Source: Thermococcus stetteri
GTDB lineage: Archaea > Methanobacteriota_B > Thermococci > Thermococcales > Thermococcaceae
DNA length: 64,000 nucleotides
Direction: 5' to 3'
NCBI RefSeq assembly: GCF_017873335.1
Contig: NZ_JAGGKB010000001.1
Span: 682,001-746,000 of the forward strand
Under the pieces are notes generated by a model. It was not told the origin of the DNA. It did not search any database and saw nothing but the letters and a program-made list of their open reading frames with translations. The translations under genes and the position numbers were made by a program. Shown here in pieces: positions 46,872 through 55,960 of this stretch (position 1 is the stretch's first letter; each line of letters begins with the position of its first letter).

Positions 46872-48032
46872 TCAGCCTGCGAGGTTCATGAGGGCTGGCC
46901 ACAGGTTCAGGGCAAGGAGGAGCAGTCCAACTCCTATAGTGGTGTACCTAAGGGGTCTGGCTATGTTCTCGGGGAGGTACTCCTTGAGGACGTCGTCCAG
47001 CATTCTCCCTCCATCGAGGGGCACGAGCGGAAAGAGGTTCATGAGGCCTATTCCGACGTTGAGCAGGTATATCCAGTAGAGGGCAAAGAACACCGGGAGG
47101 ATTATCTTTTCAGAGCCTACCTTGGACTCAACGTGTTGAGCCGGCTGTATCCCTATGAAGCCCTTTCCGGGCCTCTCCGGGTGTTCCGCAAGGGTTAGTT
47201 TGAGGCTGAGCTTCTCTCCGTTTCTAAGGACGTCAAGTTCCAAGGTTTCTCCAGGCTTTGTTTTGTCCATGAACTCCATGAAATCTTCCATGGTCTTTAT
47301 CTCCTGCCCGTTTATGCCAACTATAACATCACCCTTCTGGAGAACCTTCTCGGCGGGCGAGCCGGGTACTATGCCCTTTACTTCCACTCCTGCGGGAATG
47401 AGAAGTGGATTTATCGCGTAGGCTATTATGAGGGCCGTTATTATTGCCGTCGTTATGTTTGCCATTGACCCAGCCCCATACACCCTAAGGCGCGAACGAA
47501 GTGGTGCCTTTGCCAGTTCCTCTTCGTCTGGCTCAACAAAAGCCCCCGGAATCACCGCAAGGAGAACCAGCCCAACTGACTTCAGCGGGAGCTTATCCGC
47601 TCTGGCCACTGTCCCGTGGCTGAGCTCGTGAACAACCATCACAACAACGAGGCCGATAAGCCCGTACCACAGTGGGACGGTTACGCCGGGAATTACAAGC
47701 TGGACCCCAGCTTGCTGGCCCTTTGTCTGGAGGGTCTGCATGGCAGTTTTTGCCAGGGCGTAGAAGACGTAAACCATGCCCATGTAGCCGAGGGCTATTC
47801 CGATGTCCGCGTATACCTTCCAGAAGCGGGGGTTAACACGTGATACTCTGTCTATGAACCCCAAGAGGCGCTTCGTCCTCCACATTGCGATGAACATGTC
47901 CACGCTGAGACCCTCTTCCTTCTCTATAGGCTCTCCCGTTTCAGGGTCTATCTCCTTCCTTCCAAAGAGGGCGTACAAGACTGCCCAGAAGATTGCGATT
48001 CCTGCAAGAATCACCGCGAGGGTCGAGACCAT
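46872..48032 (-). CDS. Site-2-type membrane metalloprotease (M50) with PDZ domain
   Basis: 386 residues. An N-terminal membrane helix is followed by the catalytic VVHELSHGTVARA (HEXXH) and the C-terminal LVPLDGGRMLDD third ligand motif. Between them lies a PDZ domain (GSPAEKVLQKGDVIVGINGQEIKTMEDF). It cuts within the membrane, releasing regulators or processing signal-peptide remnants. GGAGATG precedes ATG 48032. Substrate unknown. Confidence 0.92.
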   Translation of the reverse strand: MVSTLAVILAGIAIFWAVLYALFGRKEIDPETGEPIEKEEGLSVDMFIAMWRTKRLLGFIDRVSRVNPRFWKVYADIGIALGYMGMVYVFYALAKTAMQTLQTKGQQAGVQLVIPGVTVPLWYGLIGLVVVMVVHELSHGTVARADKLPLKSVGLVLLAVIPGAFVEPDEEELAKAPLRSRLRVYGAGSMANITTAIITALIIAYAINPLLIPAGVEVKGIVPGSPAEKVLQKGDVIVGINGQEIKTMEDFMEFMDKTKPGETLELDVLRNGEKLSLKLTLAEHPERPGKGFIGIQPAQHVESKVGSEKIILPVFFALYWIYLLNVGIGLMNLFPLVPLDGGRMLDDVLKEYLPENIARPLRYTTIGVGLLLLALNLWPALMNLAG

Positions 48033-48108
48033 ACCACATCTCCTCTTTTATTTCTGCTCTGCGTATTAAATGGGGAGCTTATAAATTTGCCGCGGTGCTG
48101 AGGCCCCC

Positions 48109-49671
48109 TCACTCTTCCTTTGAAAGCCGCTCTATAACCCTAATTAGCCATCCAATGTCTAAGCCGAACTTCTCTGCGAGTTTTTCTATCTGGCTGGCCT
48201 CTTCTTTCTCCAAGCACCCGCTTAGAAGAACTAGGAGGAGATAGCCTCCATAGAGGGAGGCAGTCTTTAAGACTGCCCCCACGACTGATCCTGTATCCCC
48301 GAGGAGAACTCCGAAAACGAGCGTTACAGCACCGATGAGAAAGGCTTTAGTGTAAGTTTTCCCGAATGGCTGGACTCCCGTCGTTTTATAGAGCACAGAT
48401 ACCCTGTACAGGTTCGCCGCTATATAAGAGGAGGCCGTTGCCAACGCTGCTCCATCTATTCCGTACATCGGAATGAGGACTGCGTTGAGGATTACGTTGA
48501 ATACGGCGGCCAGGAGGTTGCCGATTAAGTTGTCCGAGGTTCTCCCGATGGCCACTAGGCTCATCGCGTTAAGCCCCATTACCACATGGAACATGAAACC
48601 GGCTGACAGTATCCTCAGGGCAGTTGCCGCTTCGGTGTACTTTGGGCCAAAGAACAGGTTTATAGTCCCGGCTGGAAATGCAAAGAGCAACAGAAATGCT
48701 GGAAAAGTCAGGATAAAGGCCCACTTAGCAGTACTCTGGTAGAGTCTCTTCAGTCCTTCTAAATCTCCGTCGGTGAAGAGCACAGTAGCGGCTGGCATAA
48801 AAACGAATCCAAGCGAGTTCAGAACCACGGGTAGCGCTCTGGCTATCGGTGCTGCCCCGTTGTAAAGGCCCACTTTATCCGGGCCGAAATAGTACCCCAG
48901 CATCAGAGAGTCCGTCCAGCCGAGGATATAATCCAATATGCCAGTCAGCATAAGCGGGAACGAGAACGTTAAAAGCTCTTTTGCGAGATTCCAGTCGAAC
49001 TCCGGTCTTTCGGGCAGCAACCCGAACTTCCTGCCGTCTAGGAAGCTCAAAAGCGATGGGACGCTCCACGCGATGACGTATGCAATGAACACCCAGTCGA
49101 AGCTGAGATTTAAGGTGAAACCTGTGATTAAGAGAATCAGAAAAAGGAGCTGTGGGAGGACGTTCCTGTAGTAGAAGTTTTCCCGGACTCTCCCGTGCCC
49201 CCTGGATATCGCAACGATTATCATGGTCAAAACCATAGGGAGAAGCGCTAGGGAGGCTATTTTGAGAGTTGAAGTAAGAGATGGGTCGTTCAGGGTGTTT
49301 CCAAGACCGGGGGCTAGTATAAACAGGGCTATCGTAAGGGCTAGGGATGAGTTAAACCCTATCAAAACCCCCGTTGACGCCAGTTTTAACGCAGTACTCC
49401 TATCCTTCTGGAGGTAACGGGCTATCTCCCTGGAGAGGCCGTTCTGAAGTCCTAGGAGTGCGATGGTCATTGCGATGCTCAGAACCGTTATGGTGAGCGT
49501 GAAGGACCCGTACTGGCTTCTCTCGTAGTACCTTGCCAGAACCACCTTTGTGAGAAAGTTGAGGAGCATTCCAATTACTGTTCCGGTAAGGACTATGCCC
49601 GCTCCCTTTGCGACCTTCCCCAGGGTCTCATCAATCCTATCCAAGAGCTTCACCGCGGTACTGTCTTTCAA
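48109..49671 (-). CDS. Polysaccharide/oligosaccharide flippase (Wzx/MVF-like)
   Basis: 520 residues with about 14 membrane helices. The N-terminal GTVIGMLLNFLTKVVLARYYERSQYGSF motif is typical of Wzx/RfbX-like flippases. It should move lipid-linked sugars across the membrane for glycan or N-glycan synthesis. The start is uncertain: TTG 49671 follows GGAAT, and GTG 49653 is an alternative. No glycosyltransferase genes are next to it. Confidence 0.85.
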   Translation of the reverse strand: MKDSTAVKLLDRIDETLGKVAKGAGIVLTGTVIGMLLNFLTKVVLARYYERSQYGSFTLTITVLSIAMTIALLGLQNGLSREIARYLQKDRSTALKLASTGVLIGFNSSLALTIALFILAPGLGNTLNDPSLTSTLKIASLALLPMVLTMIIVAISRGHGRVRENFYYRNVLPQLLFLILLITGFTLNLSFDWVFIAYVIAWSVPSLLSFLDGRKFGLLPERPEFDWNLAKELLTFSFPLMLTGILDYILGWTDSLMLGYYFGPDKVGLYNGAAPIARALPVVLNSLGFVFMPAATVLFTDGDLEGLKRLYQSTAKWAFILTFPAFLLLFAFPAGTINLFFGPKYTEAATALRILSAGFMFHVVMGLNAMSLVAIGRTSDNLIGNLLAAVFNVILNAVLIPMYGIDGAALATASSYIAANLYRVSVLYKTTGVQPFGKTYTKAFLIGAVTLVFGVLLGDTGSVVGAVLKTASLYGGYLLLVLLSGCLEKEEASQIEKLAEKFGLDIGWLIRVIERLSKEE

Positions 49672-49783
49672 GAGATTCCTTTAAACGGTTTTGGAAGTCT
49701 GTCGGTTGACCTGTTTCCTTTTCTCAATGTCGAGGTAGAATAAATTACGCTAGTCATTTTTACAACTTTGATTTAGAAAGATT

Positions 49784-49791
49784 TATATACT
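49784..49791 (+). promoter_or_regulatory. TATA box of the TasA-like gene
   Basis: TTTATATA lies about 48 bases before ATG 49835, so the transcript should begin near 49815. The 163-base gap shows no gene. Confidence 0.5.
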
Positions 49792-49834
49792 CTTTATCGT
49801 TTTTTCCATAGAGAAACTATGGATAGTGGTAGCC

Positions 49835-50431
49835 ATGAAACGAATTATGAGCGTTACACTGGCAACCTTGCTGATCTTCCTTGTGGGTCTCAGGTTGGGT
49901 GTCTCGTACTTCAGCGACGTGGCTAAGTCCACTGGCAACGAGTTTTCAACGGGCGAGTTCGATATTGGGATAAGCAGAGATAGTGAAAGGTACTACGATG
50001 CCTACAAGGTCTTCGAGTTTGGGAACCTCCTGCCTGGAGAAGAGAAGACGATCCGCTTTTACATCAAGAACCGCGGCGACTATCCGGTTTCAAGGATCTC
50101 GATGATTCTCAACGTGACCGACCGGGAGGACGGAAGGCCCTCCAAGGCTGAAGCGCTAGTGGACAGCACACCAGACGTTGGTGAACTCAGCAAGTATCTG
50201 ATAGTTAAGGACATCAGGGTATCTTTTAACGGGACGGTTGTGAACCTCGACCGCTACGCTGGAAAATCCCTTCAGGATCTTAACGGCACGCCTATACGCC
50301 TTTTTGAAGGCAAGTTAGCTGAAGGCAAAGCCATAGAAGTTACCATCCGTGTAGAGCTCGCCCCCGATGCGGGAAACGACTGCCAGACTGACACGGCCGA
50401 AGTGGCCATGCTCATAACAGCATTCCAGTGA
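49835..50431 (+). CDS. TasA/CalY-like secreted fibre protein
   Basis: About 198 residues. The signal peptide (RIMSVTLATLLIFLVGLRLGVSYFSDV) leads into the SipW-type motif where the mature protein begins near YFSD. A jelly-roll-like beta domain follows (FDIGISRDSERY, FEFGNLLPGEEKTIRFYIKNRGDYPV, two late Asn-linked sites). This matches TasA/camelysin-type proteins, which form matrix fibres in bacteria and bundling pili in some archaea. No SipW-like peptidase gene is nearby. Fibre formation is inference. Confidence 0.75.
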   Translation: MKRIMSVTLATLLIFLVGLRLGVSYFSDVAKSTGNEFSTGEFDIGISRDSERYYDAYKVFEFGNLLPGEEKTIRFYIKNRGDYPVSRISMILNVTDREDGRPSKAEALVDSTPDVGELSKYLIVKDIRVSFNGTVVNLDRYAGKSLQDLNGTPIRLFEGKLAEGKAIEVTIRVELAPDAGNDCQTDTAEVAMLITAFQ

Positions 50432-50467
50432 GCGGAAGCCACTTAAACCCCCTCTCCAATTTTTCCC

Positions 50468-50525
50468 TGCGATGATGAGTGATGGGCGAACCGACCGGTG
50501 AGGAAGGAAAGGTGATCGCTGAGCA
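50468..50525 (+). ncRNA. Box C/D sRNA (copy 1)
   Basis: Box C ATGATGA (50472-50478), D' CCGA (50491-50494), C' TGAGGA (50499-50504) and D CTGA (50519-50522) are in the right order, closed by TGC/GCA. The D' guide ATGGGCGAAC pairs for ten bases with GUUCGCCCAU, as found in the 23S rRNA A-loop region of archaea. The D guide ends AGGTGATCG; its target is uncertain. Confidence 0.8.
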
Positions 50526-50555
50526 ACCCTTTTAAGTCCCATCCTCTACCTTTTC

Positions 50556-50611
50556 TGGGATGATGAGTTCAGCCTTGTCCGAGCTGTGACGAGGGAGTGA
50601 CGGACTGACCG
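50556..50611 (+). ncRNA. Box C/D sRNA (copy 2), 16S rRNA guide
   Basis: Box C ATGATGA (50560-50566), D' CCGA (50579-50582), C' TGACGA (50587-50592) and D CTGA (50605-50608) are closed by GG/CC. The D' guide TTCAGCCTTG pairs with CAAGGCUGAA of archaeal 16S rRNA. The D guide GGAGTGACGG pairs with CCGUCACUCC of helix 44. The box+5 rule points to a G in CAAGG and to the U of CCGUCAC (E. coli U1406). Confidence 0.85.
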
Positions 50612-50636
50612 CCCAAGCGGCCTTGGAGGGTGGCCC

Positions 50637-51497
50637 TTGGAGGAGCTCTACCGCCCGATATGGGTCTCGATAGCTGGAAACCTTCTCCTCTCAGTGCTCA
50701 AGCTAGTCGTTGGGTTTCTCTACTCGAGCATAGCCCTGATTTCGGACGGAGCCCACTCCCTCAGCGACGTGGTCACGAGCGTCATCGGCTACCTCGGGAT
50801 GAAGGTTTCCTCGAAGCCCCCTGACAAAAGCCACCCCTTTGGGCACTCCCGCTTTGAACCCCTCGTGGCCTTCATTATAGGTGAGGCTCTCCTCCTGGTG
50901 GCCTACGAGATCGGGAGGGATTCAGTCTTCAGGCTTCTCAAGGGAGAACTCATCGAGGTAAACTCCCTAATGCTCGGAGTTACTGTCGTTTCAATCCTTG
51001 CAAAGGAGGCGATGTTCAGGTACTCCCTCCACGTCGGCAGGAAGCTCAACAGCCAGATCCTCGTTGCCGATGCGTATCACCACAGGAGCGACGCCCTCAG
51101 CAGCGTTGCGGTTCTCGTGGGTCTCGGCCTCCAGAGGCTCGGCTTCAGGTGCGGCGATGCCCTCGCCGGGCTGGTTGTTGCAGGCTTCCTCGTCAAGGTC
51201 TCGGCTGAGATAATCCTCGAGAACGTTGGCTATCTCACAGGAAGCTCTCCACCCTTCGAGGTCTGCGAGGAAATAAGAGAGCGCGCCTTGAGCGTCCCAA
51301 ACGTCCTCGGCGTCCACGACCTTAGGGCGCACTACGTAGGGAACAAGCTCCACGTTGAGCTCCACATCGAGGTTCCACCAGATTTGAGCCTGAAGGAAGC
51401 CCATGATGTCAGCGAAGAGGTTAGGAAGAGGATCGAGGAGATGCCTGAAGTTGAAAGGGCCTTCGTCCACGTGGACATAAAGGGGGTTACAAAATAG
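50637..51497 (+). CDS. Cation diffusion facilitator (CDF) transporter
   Basis: 286 residues. Six membrane helices include the metal motifs SDGAHSLSDVVTS (HxxxD) and ADAYHHRSDALSS, followed by a cytoplasmic domain with GVHDLRAHYVGNKLHVELHIEV. It exports Zn2+, Fe2+ or Mn2+ using the proton gradient; the metal is not known. The TTG start at 50637 is supported by GGAGGGTGG upstream. Confidence 0.92.
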   Translation: MEELYRPIWVSIAGNLLLSVLKLVVGFLYSSIALISDGAHSLSDVVTSVIGYLGMKVSSKPPDKSHPFGHSRFEPLVAFIIGEALLLVAYEIGRDSVFRLLKGELIEVNSLMLGVTVVSILAKEAMFRYSLHVGRKLNSQILVADAYHHRSDALSSVAVLVGLGLQRLGFRCGDALAGLVVAGFLVKVSAEIILENVGYLTGSSPPFEVCEEIRERALSVPNVLGVHDLRAHYVGNKLHVELHIEVPPDLSLKEAHDVSEEVRKRIEEMPEVERAFVHVDIKGVTK

Positions 51498-51530
51498 CTT
51501 ACAAATAAGAAAGAGAAAAGGATTAGTGGA

Positions 51531-53102
51531 TTATTGCCCTGTTAAATCGTCTGAAGTGGGGCATATCCCCGTTCTTGGGTCGCATGGGGTAAGACTTCCA
51601 CTGCTATGGATATAAATATCTCCGTACATACCTGCCAGACTGTACTTGTTGTCCTTATACTGGAACTTGACTTTACTTGAATAGAAAGTTCCGTCCACAT
51701 ACTGGTTTTTGTACTCCTCTTTTAGTTGCAAGTTAAGATGAATTAGCGAGAACTCCGTGCTGTCAGTATTGAACCCAACTCCCATCGCCATGATGAACGG
51801 TGCAATTTCAAGGTTGCTGTAGTCAAGGGTTCCAAGTACCGCCGCCGACGCTGAGAAGAGGGGAATCGTGTTGGTGGACGACACGAAATCCACGTCGAGT
51901 TTTGTCAATCCCCCCTGCTGGCTCTCGTGAGTCGTTGGCTCCCAGTAGCTGTGGACGAACCACATTGTCCTCTCTCCAATACCTCCATATTGGCTTGGCC
52001 ACCCATGCTCCACGAACTTCTGTAGGCTCATGTCCTCTTCATCGGGCTTCCCAAGGATTACGTAGGCAACGTCGTCGAGTTTTTGGTAAACGAGACCGTC
52101 CCACCAGTAAAGCCTGTATTTTGCCAGCACGACGGTGCCCTTGATGCCTGCCCCTATTACCGAGGGATTGGAAATCTCCGAGCCCCAAATTGTGATGTGG
52201 GATTCCGGAATCGTAAGGTCTTCTGTGTTGATACTATAAGAAGTTCCTATTATCTCTGCTTCTGTAGAGGAGCTGCTACCTCCTTTTTGTACGGCCGCGG
52301 CTGCAGAGAAGATTAGTTCCAGGCTTTGGGTGGTCCTCTGCCGATACATTGTAGTTATGGTAATCCCGTTTATCTTGCTTGTGTCACCAGTGACTTGGAG
52401 GGCAACCAGGGGGATTACAACATTGGATTTTGAGACTATGGTTTTCTCCAACTTCCATACCAGGCAAACTTGGTAGCATGACCCAGTCCAATCACATTTC
52501 CAGTAGCACTGATCATGGTCAAAGCTTGGCGGCCAGTTTTCTGTGGTTGCTGAAATATTGTTGCCCTTAATCTTTTCTATTGATTTGAGCTTCTCCTCTA
52601 TCTGGTTTTTGGTGTAGAGACTTTTAGAGCTCCATCTGGGTAGCTTCACCTGAATGCTCCTCTTGTCGAGCACTTCTCCCACATTAATCGGCACGGCTTT
52701 TATGAAGTATTGCACGTTGTTGTTTTCATCTCGGAGGGTTCCCAAGAGCAGAAGTGATGCCGACACCGCTCTGGAATCGAGCTTGGCACTTTTCAAGTAA
52801 GAACCCCAGAGTTTCATTGCTTTAGTGAGCTGGCTGTAGCTTATTTTTATCTTATCCTGTCCTGAGAAAGTTCCAAGTTCCATCAGAGAACCGTTTGGAA
52901 GAAGGATTGATGCCGTAACTATTCCGTATCCCTTCTCCGGAAGCTCAATCTCAAGGCTGGGGTCGAGTATGAAGTTCCGCTTGTATTCAACCTTTGCTCC
53001 AAGGTACTCTTTGGAGTCTATTGGGATGTTATATACTGCAGCTCCCGAGGCTATGCTTCCCAAGAATAAAACTACTATCAGTACTATAATAGTTTTTTTC
53101 AT
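51531..53102 (-). CDS. Large secreted protein, function unknown
   Basis: 523 residues. The signal peptide (KKTIIVLIVVLFLGSIASGAA) is followed by a beta-rich outside protein with two cysteine clusters: CYWKCDWTGSCYQVC near residue 200 and a late CDPRTGIC. Its mature start AAVYNIPID resembles the secreted protein of the Tad-like locus (ATTYNLPGS at 14398), so the two may belong to one surface system. TATA-like TTTTTATAC lies upstream near 53153. The promoter region is AT-rich. Confidence 0.7.
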   Translation of the reverse strand: MKKTIIVLIVVLFLGSIASGAAVYNIPIDSKEYLGAKVEYKRNFILDPSLEIELPEKGYGIVTASILLPNGSLMELGTFSGQDKIKISYSQLTKAMKLWGSYLKSAKLDSRAVSASLLLLGTLRDENNNVQYFIKAVPINVGEVLDKRSIQVKLPRWSSKSLYTKNQIEEKLKSIEKIKGNNISATTENWPPSFDHDQCYWKCDWTGSCYQVCLVWKLEKTIVSKSNVVIPLVALQVTGDTSKINGITITTMYRQRTTQSLELIFSAAAAVQKGGSSSSTEAEIIGTSYSINTEDLTIPESHITIWGSEISNPSVIGAGIKGTVVLAKYRLYWWDGLVYQKLDDVAYVILGKPDEEDMSLQKFVEHGWPSQYGGIGERTMWFVHSYWEPTTHESQQGGLTKLDVDFVSSTNTIPLFSASAAVLGTLDYSNLEIAPFIMAMGVGFNTDSTEFSLIHLNLQLKEEYKNQYVDGTFYSSKVKFQYKDNKYSLAGMYGDIYIHSSGSLTPCDPRTGICPTSDDLTGQ

Positions 53103-53266
53103 ATCATCACCTCAATATTGCAATTCGGAATCGTTCTTAAAGACTTTTTGATAGTATAAAAAGAAATACAAAAACAATAACTTCCGATTTTAGTACTTCC
53201 ACTACAACATCAACCCTCTTGTGGTCTTCTTGTATCCTTGTGTCCAAGATTAATGTTTACACTAAA
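53103..53266. other. AT-rich gap between two genes
   Basis: 164 bases, holding the promoter of the secreted-protein gene. No gene, repeat or RNA is seen. Confidence 0.4.
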
Positions 53267-54430
53267 TCATAGCTTGATAGAATGAACCGTTGCCTCCCTC
53301 AAATCCCTCAGAAACTCCTCAAGGTGCTCCCTCTTCACGTGGGGCATGATGACTATCCTTATGTATCCTCTGTGTGCGCTTATCCCCCAGCCCCTCGCCT
53401 TAAGCTCCTCTTCAAGCTCTTCCAGTTTCTCCGAGCCAAAGGAGACGATGTTCAGAACAGGCTCCCTGATGAGGTAAATCCCCGGAATCTTCTTCAGCTC
53501 TCCAGCGAACCACCTCGTCAGCTCCATCTTCTCCTTTACGATTGCTTTATACCCTTCGAAGCCGAGGTGCTTTATCATTGCCCATACTGCCAGGGCATGC
53601 GCTCCGGGCCTCGTTCCAGTTATCGTCGCCTGCCAGATCTTGCCCCCTGCTAAATACGGAGCCAGAACGCTTATGCTCTCCAGAAACTTCTTTTCCCTGA
53701 ATATTATTCCCCCGGCCGGAATGGGCACCATTCCCATTTTATGTGGGTCTATGGTTATGCTCTTCACCCCCTTGAGCCTGAAGTCGAAGTCGGGAATCTC
53801 GTAGCCGAGGGCCTTGGCAAAGGGTATCACGAAGCCCCCGAAGGCCGCATCAACGTGGAGGGGGAGGCCGTAATCGAGAGCGAGGTCGCTCAGGGCCGGG
53901 ATGTCGTCAACGACACCCAGGCCGGTCGTTCCAGCTATTCCAACGATTCCTATTGTGTTGTCGGTTATCTTCTCCTCCACGTCTTTCACGTTAACTGTGT
54001 AGTCGTCGTTCAGCCCCGCCCATACGAGCTTCACTCCTAGCATCTCGGCGGCCTTTATGAAGGAAAAGTGGGCGCTCTCGGGGAGGATCAGCTCGGGCTT
54101 TTCAACCCCTGCAAGGTTCCTCATCGCCCTTACCGCCAGGATGTTCGCCTCCGTTCCTCCCGAGACGATGTGGCCATAGCCACTCTCCAGTCCGAGAAGG
54201 TTGGCTAGCATGTTTATGGCCTCTCTCTCGATCTTCTGGCTCCCGACGTGGAGGCCGGGGTCGCCCAGATTCCTGTCTATGTACCTCATAACGACTCTCA
54301 CTGCAAAGGGATGAGGGTAAGTGCACATAGAACCCAGTATCTTACCTGAATCAAAGGTAAGGTCTTCCCTCGTCTTCTCTTCAAGCTCCCGCAGGACTTC
54401 TTCCTCGCTGGCCCCTCTCTCTGGAAACAT
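53267..54430 (-). CDS. mfnA: L-aspartate/tyrosine decarboxylase
   Basis: 387 residues of the PLP group II decarboxylase family. The PLP lysine lies in SITIDPHKMGMVPIPAGG, and the fold starts HPFAVRVVMRYIDRNLGDPGLH. In Thermococcus the enzyme makes beta-alanine from aspartate for coenzyme A; in methanogens it makes tyramine. ATG 54430 follows GGTGAGAGG; an upstream in-frame start at 54460 would add ten odd residues. The antiporter gene upstream is close, so the two may be cotranscribed. Confidence 0.92.
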   Translation of the reverse strand: MFPERGASEEEVLRELEEKTREDLTFDSGKILGSMCTYPHPFAVRVVMRYIDRNLGDPGLHVGSQKIEREAINMLANLLGLESGYGHIVSGGTEANILAVRAMRNLAGVEKPELILPESAHFSFIKAAEMLGVKLVWAGLNDDYTVNVKDVEEKITDNTIGIVGIAGTTGLGVVDDIPALSDLALDYGLPLHVDAAFGGFVIPFAKALGYEIPDFDFRLKGVKSITIDPHKMGMVPIPAGGIIFREKKFLESISVLAPYLAGGKIWQATITGTRPGAHALAVWAMIKHLGFEGYKAIVKEKMELTRWFAGELKKIPGIYLIREPVLNIVSFGSEKLEELEEELKARGWGISAHRGYIRIVIMPHVKREHLEEFLRDLREATVHSIKL

Positions 54431-54449
54431 CCTCTCACCGCCTGCGGTA

Positions 54450-55640
54450 CTAGCTCTCATCGGCTTTAAGCCTTTGCCTCTTCAGGTATGTCTTGAAGAA
54501 TATTGGCGTTGTTAGTGCTGTCAGCATTGACACTATTATAACACTCGCGAAGATGCCCTGGTCTATCAGGCCCGTGCTGAGACCGAACGTTAGGATGGCC
54601 AGCTCCAGACTTCCCCTACCACCCATCCCGATTCCAACGGCTATTGAATCCTCCCATGAGAGGCCAACTAGCTTTGAGCCAAGACCACAGCCGATCAGCT
54701 TGCCGAGAACGGCCGAGGAGTAGAGGGCCAAAATGAGTAGCACGTTGATGTCTTTAATGGGGGGGTTGAACATCAGGCCGACGTAGATAAAGAACAGTGG
54801 CATGAAGAACTCCGTGAGGACAACCTGGAGGTCTCCTATGAGTTCGTTGAGCTTTATCCTAGTAACGACGAGAGGATCTTTTCTCTCGCGGAGCCTACTT
54901 ATGGTTAAACCTGCCAGGTACGCCCCTATTATCTGGTTCAGGCCAACCCACTCCGCTATTATGGCTAAGAAAAACGTTAGGATGAGTGTAAATGTAAAGA
55001 AGACGTTGAGGTTCCTGACTACGCTGTAGAACCACCTGGAGCGCTTGAATATGTACTCCGAAACCAGGAGCGTCGCAATTATGAAGGCAAAGATTTTCCC
55101 TGTCAGGATAAGGAGGGACTGGGCGTTGAAGTTCCCGCTCGTCATGCCGGTTATGATACCTATGAGGTAGACTGCCAGTATATCATCCGCGAACGCCGCC
55201 CCCATGAGTATGGCCGAGACCCTTCTGTTCACCCTCTCCTTAACCAGGACGCCGCTTGTGACCTCGATAGCCGTATTGCCAAGGGTTACACCAACGAACA
55301 CCGCCGCCGAGAACCCCTTCCCAAACAGGTACACCGTGGCAAATCCCAGTATGAACGAGAAAGCAACCCCGAGAACGGCCACGAACGTGGCTTTCTTCGT
55401 GTTCTGTGCTATTGCCGAGAAGTTGCTGGTCAGCCCCATGTAGAGCATCATCATTATCAGCCCGAACTGGGCCAGCACTTCAATGCCCTCTCCCGGTTTT
55501 ACAATCCCGAGTGCAAACGGCCCAAGGAGGATTCCAGTTAGGACGTGGGCTAGGATTGGGTGTATCTCCATCTTCTCAAAGGCCCATTCTATGCTCTTCG
55601 CTACCACTAGAAGGATTGCAAGGTAGCCTAGGAACTTCAC
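54450..55640 (-). CDS. Cation:proton antiporter (CPA2/KefB-like)
   Basis: About 396 residues with twelve or more membrane helices and the CPA motif in SAILMGAAFADDILAVYLIGI. It swaps Na+ or K+ for H+. GTG 55640 is preferred over the longer reading, because GGAGGGGATG fits. The DUF131 gene ends one base upstream of this start, so the two are one operon, followed by mfnA. Confidence 0.88.
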   Translation of the reverse strand: MKFLGYLAILLVVAKSIEWAFEKMEIHPILAHVLTGILLGPFALGIVKPGEGIEVLAQFGLIMMMLYMGLTSNFSAIAQNTKKATFVAVLGVAFSFILGFATVYLFGKGFSAAVFVGVTLGNTAIEVTSGVLVKERVNRRVSAILMGAAFADDILAVYLIGIITGMTSGNFNAQSLLILTGKIFAFIIATLLVSEYIFKRSRWFYSVVRNLNVFFTFTLILTFFLAIIAEWVGLNQIIGAYLAGLTISRLRERKDPLVVTRIKLNELIGDLQVVLTEFFMPLFFIYVGLMFNPPIKDINVLLILALYSSAVLGKLIGCGLGSKLVGLSWEDSIAVGIGMGGRGSLELAILTFGLSTGLIDQGIFASVIIVSMLTALTTPIFFKTYLKRQRLKADES

Positions 55641-55641
55641 G

Positions 55642-55890
55642 TCATCCCCTCCTGGCGAGAAGGGCACCTACTATCCAAAGAACCATTAGGATTACCGCCA
55701 GAACCATGGCTAGAGTGACGCCCCTCCCCGTCCCGAATACTATTGGGATGGGGCCTATCATTATGACTCCTCCGCTTTCAACGTCCGCTTCGTTGCTGAA
55801 GGCTGAGAGTAGCGTTCCAATGAACACTAGGATGAACCCTAGAAATATTAGGGCTATCCCTGCCAGCACCAGTTCTTCTCCTCTCATCAA
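55642..55890 (-). CDS. DUF131 (TIGR00304) small membrane protein
   Basis: 82 residues, two membrane helices separated by the family motif GGVIMIGPIPIVFG. The role is unknown, but it is often beside ion transporters. It is the first gene of the antiporter operon. Confidence 0.85.
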   Translation of the reverse strand: MMRGEELVLAGIALIFLGFILVFIGTLLSAFSNEADVESGGVIMIGPIPIVFGTGRGVTLAMVLAVILMVLWIVGALLARRG

Positions 55891-55960
55891 TCTAGAACTC
55901 GTTTGCCGTCTTTAAAAGCTTTGCATCATCCTTTAAAAGCTCCGAACAAATAATACTAAC

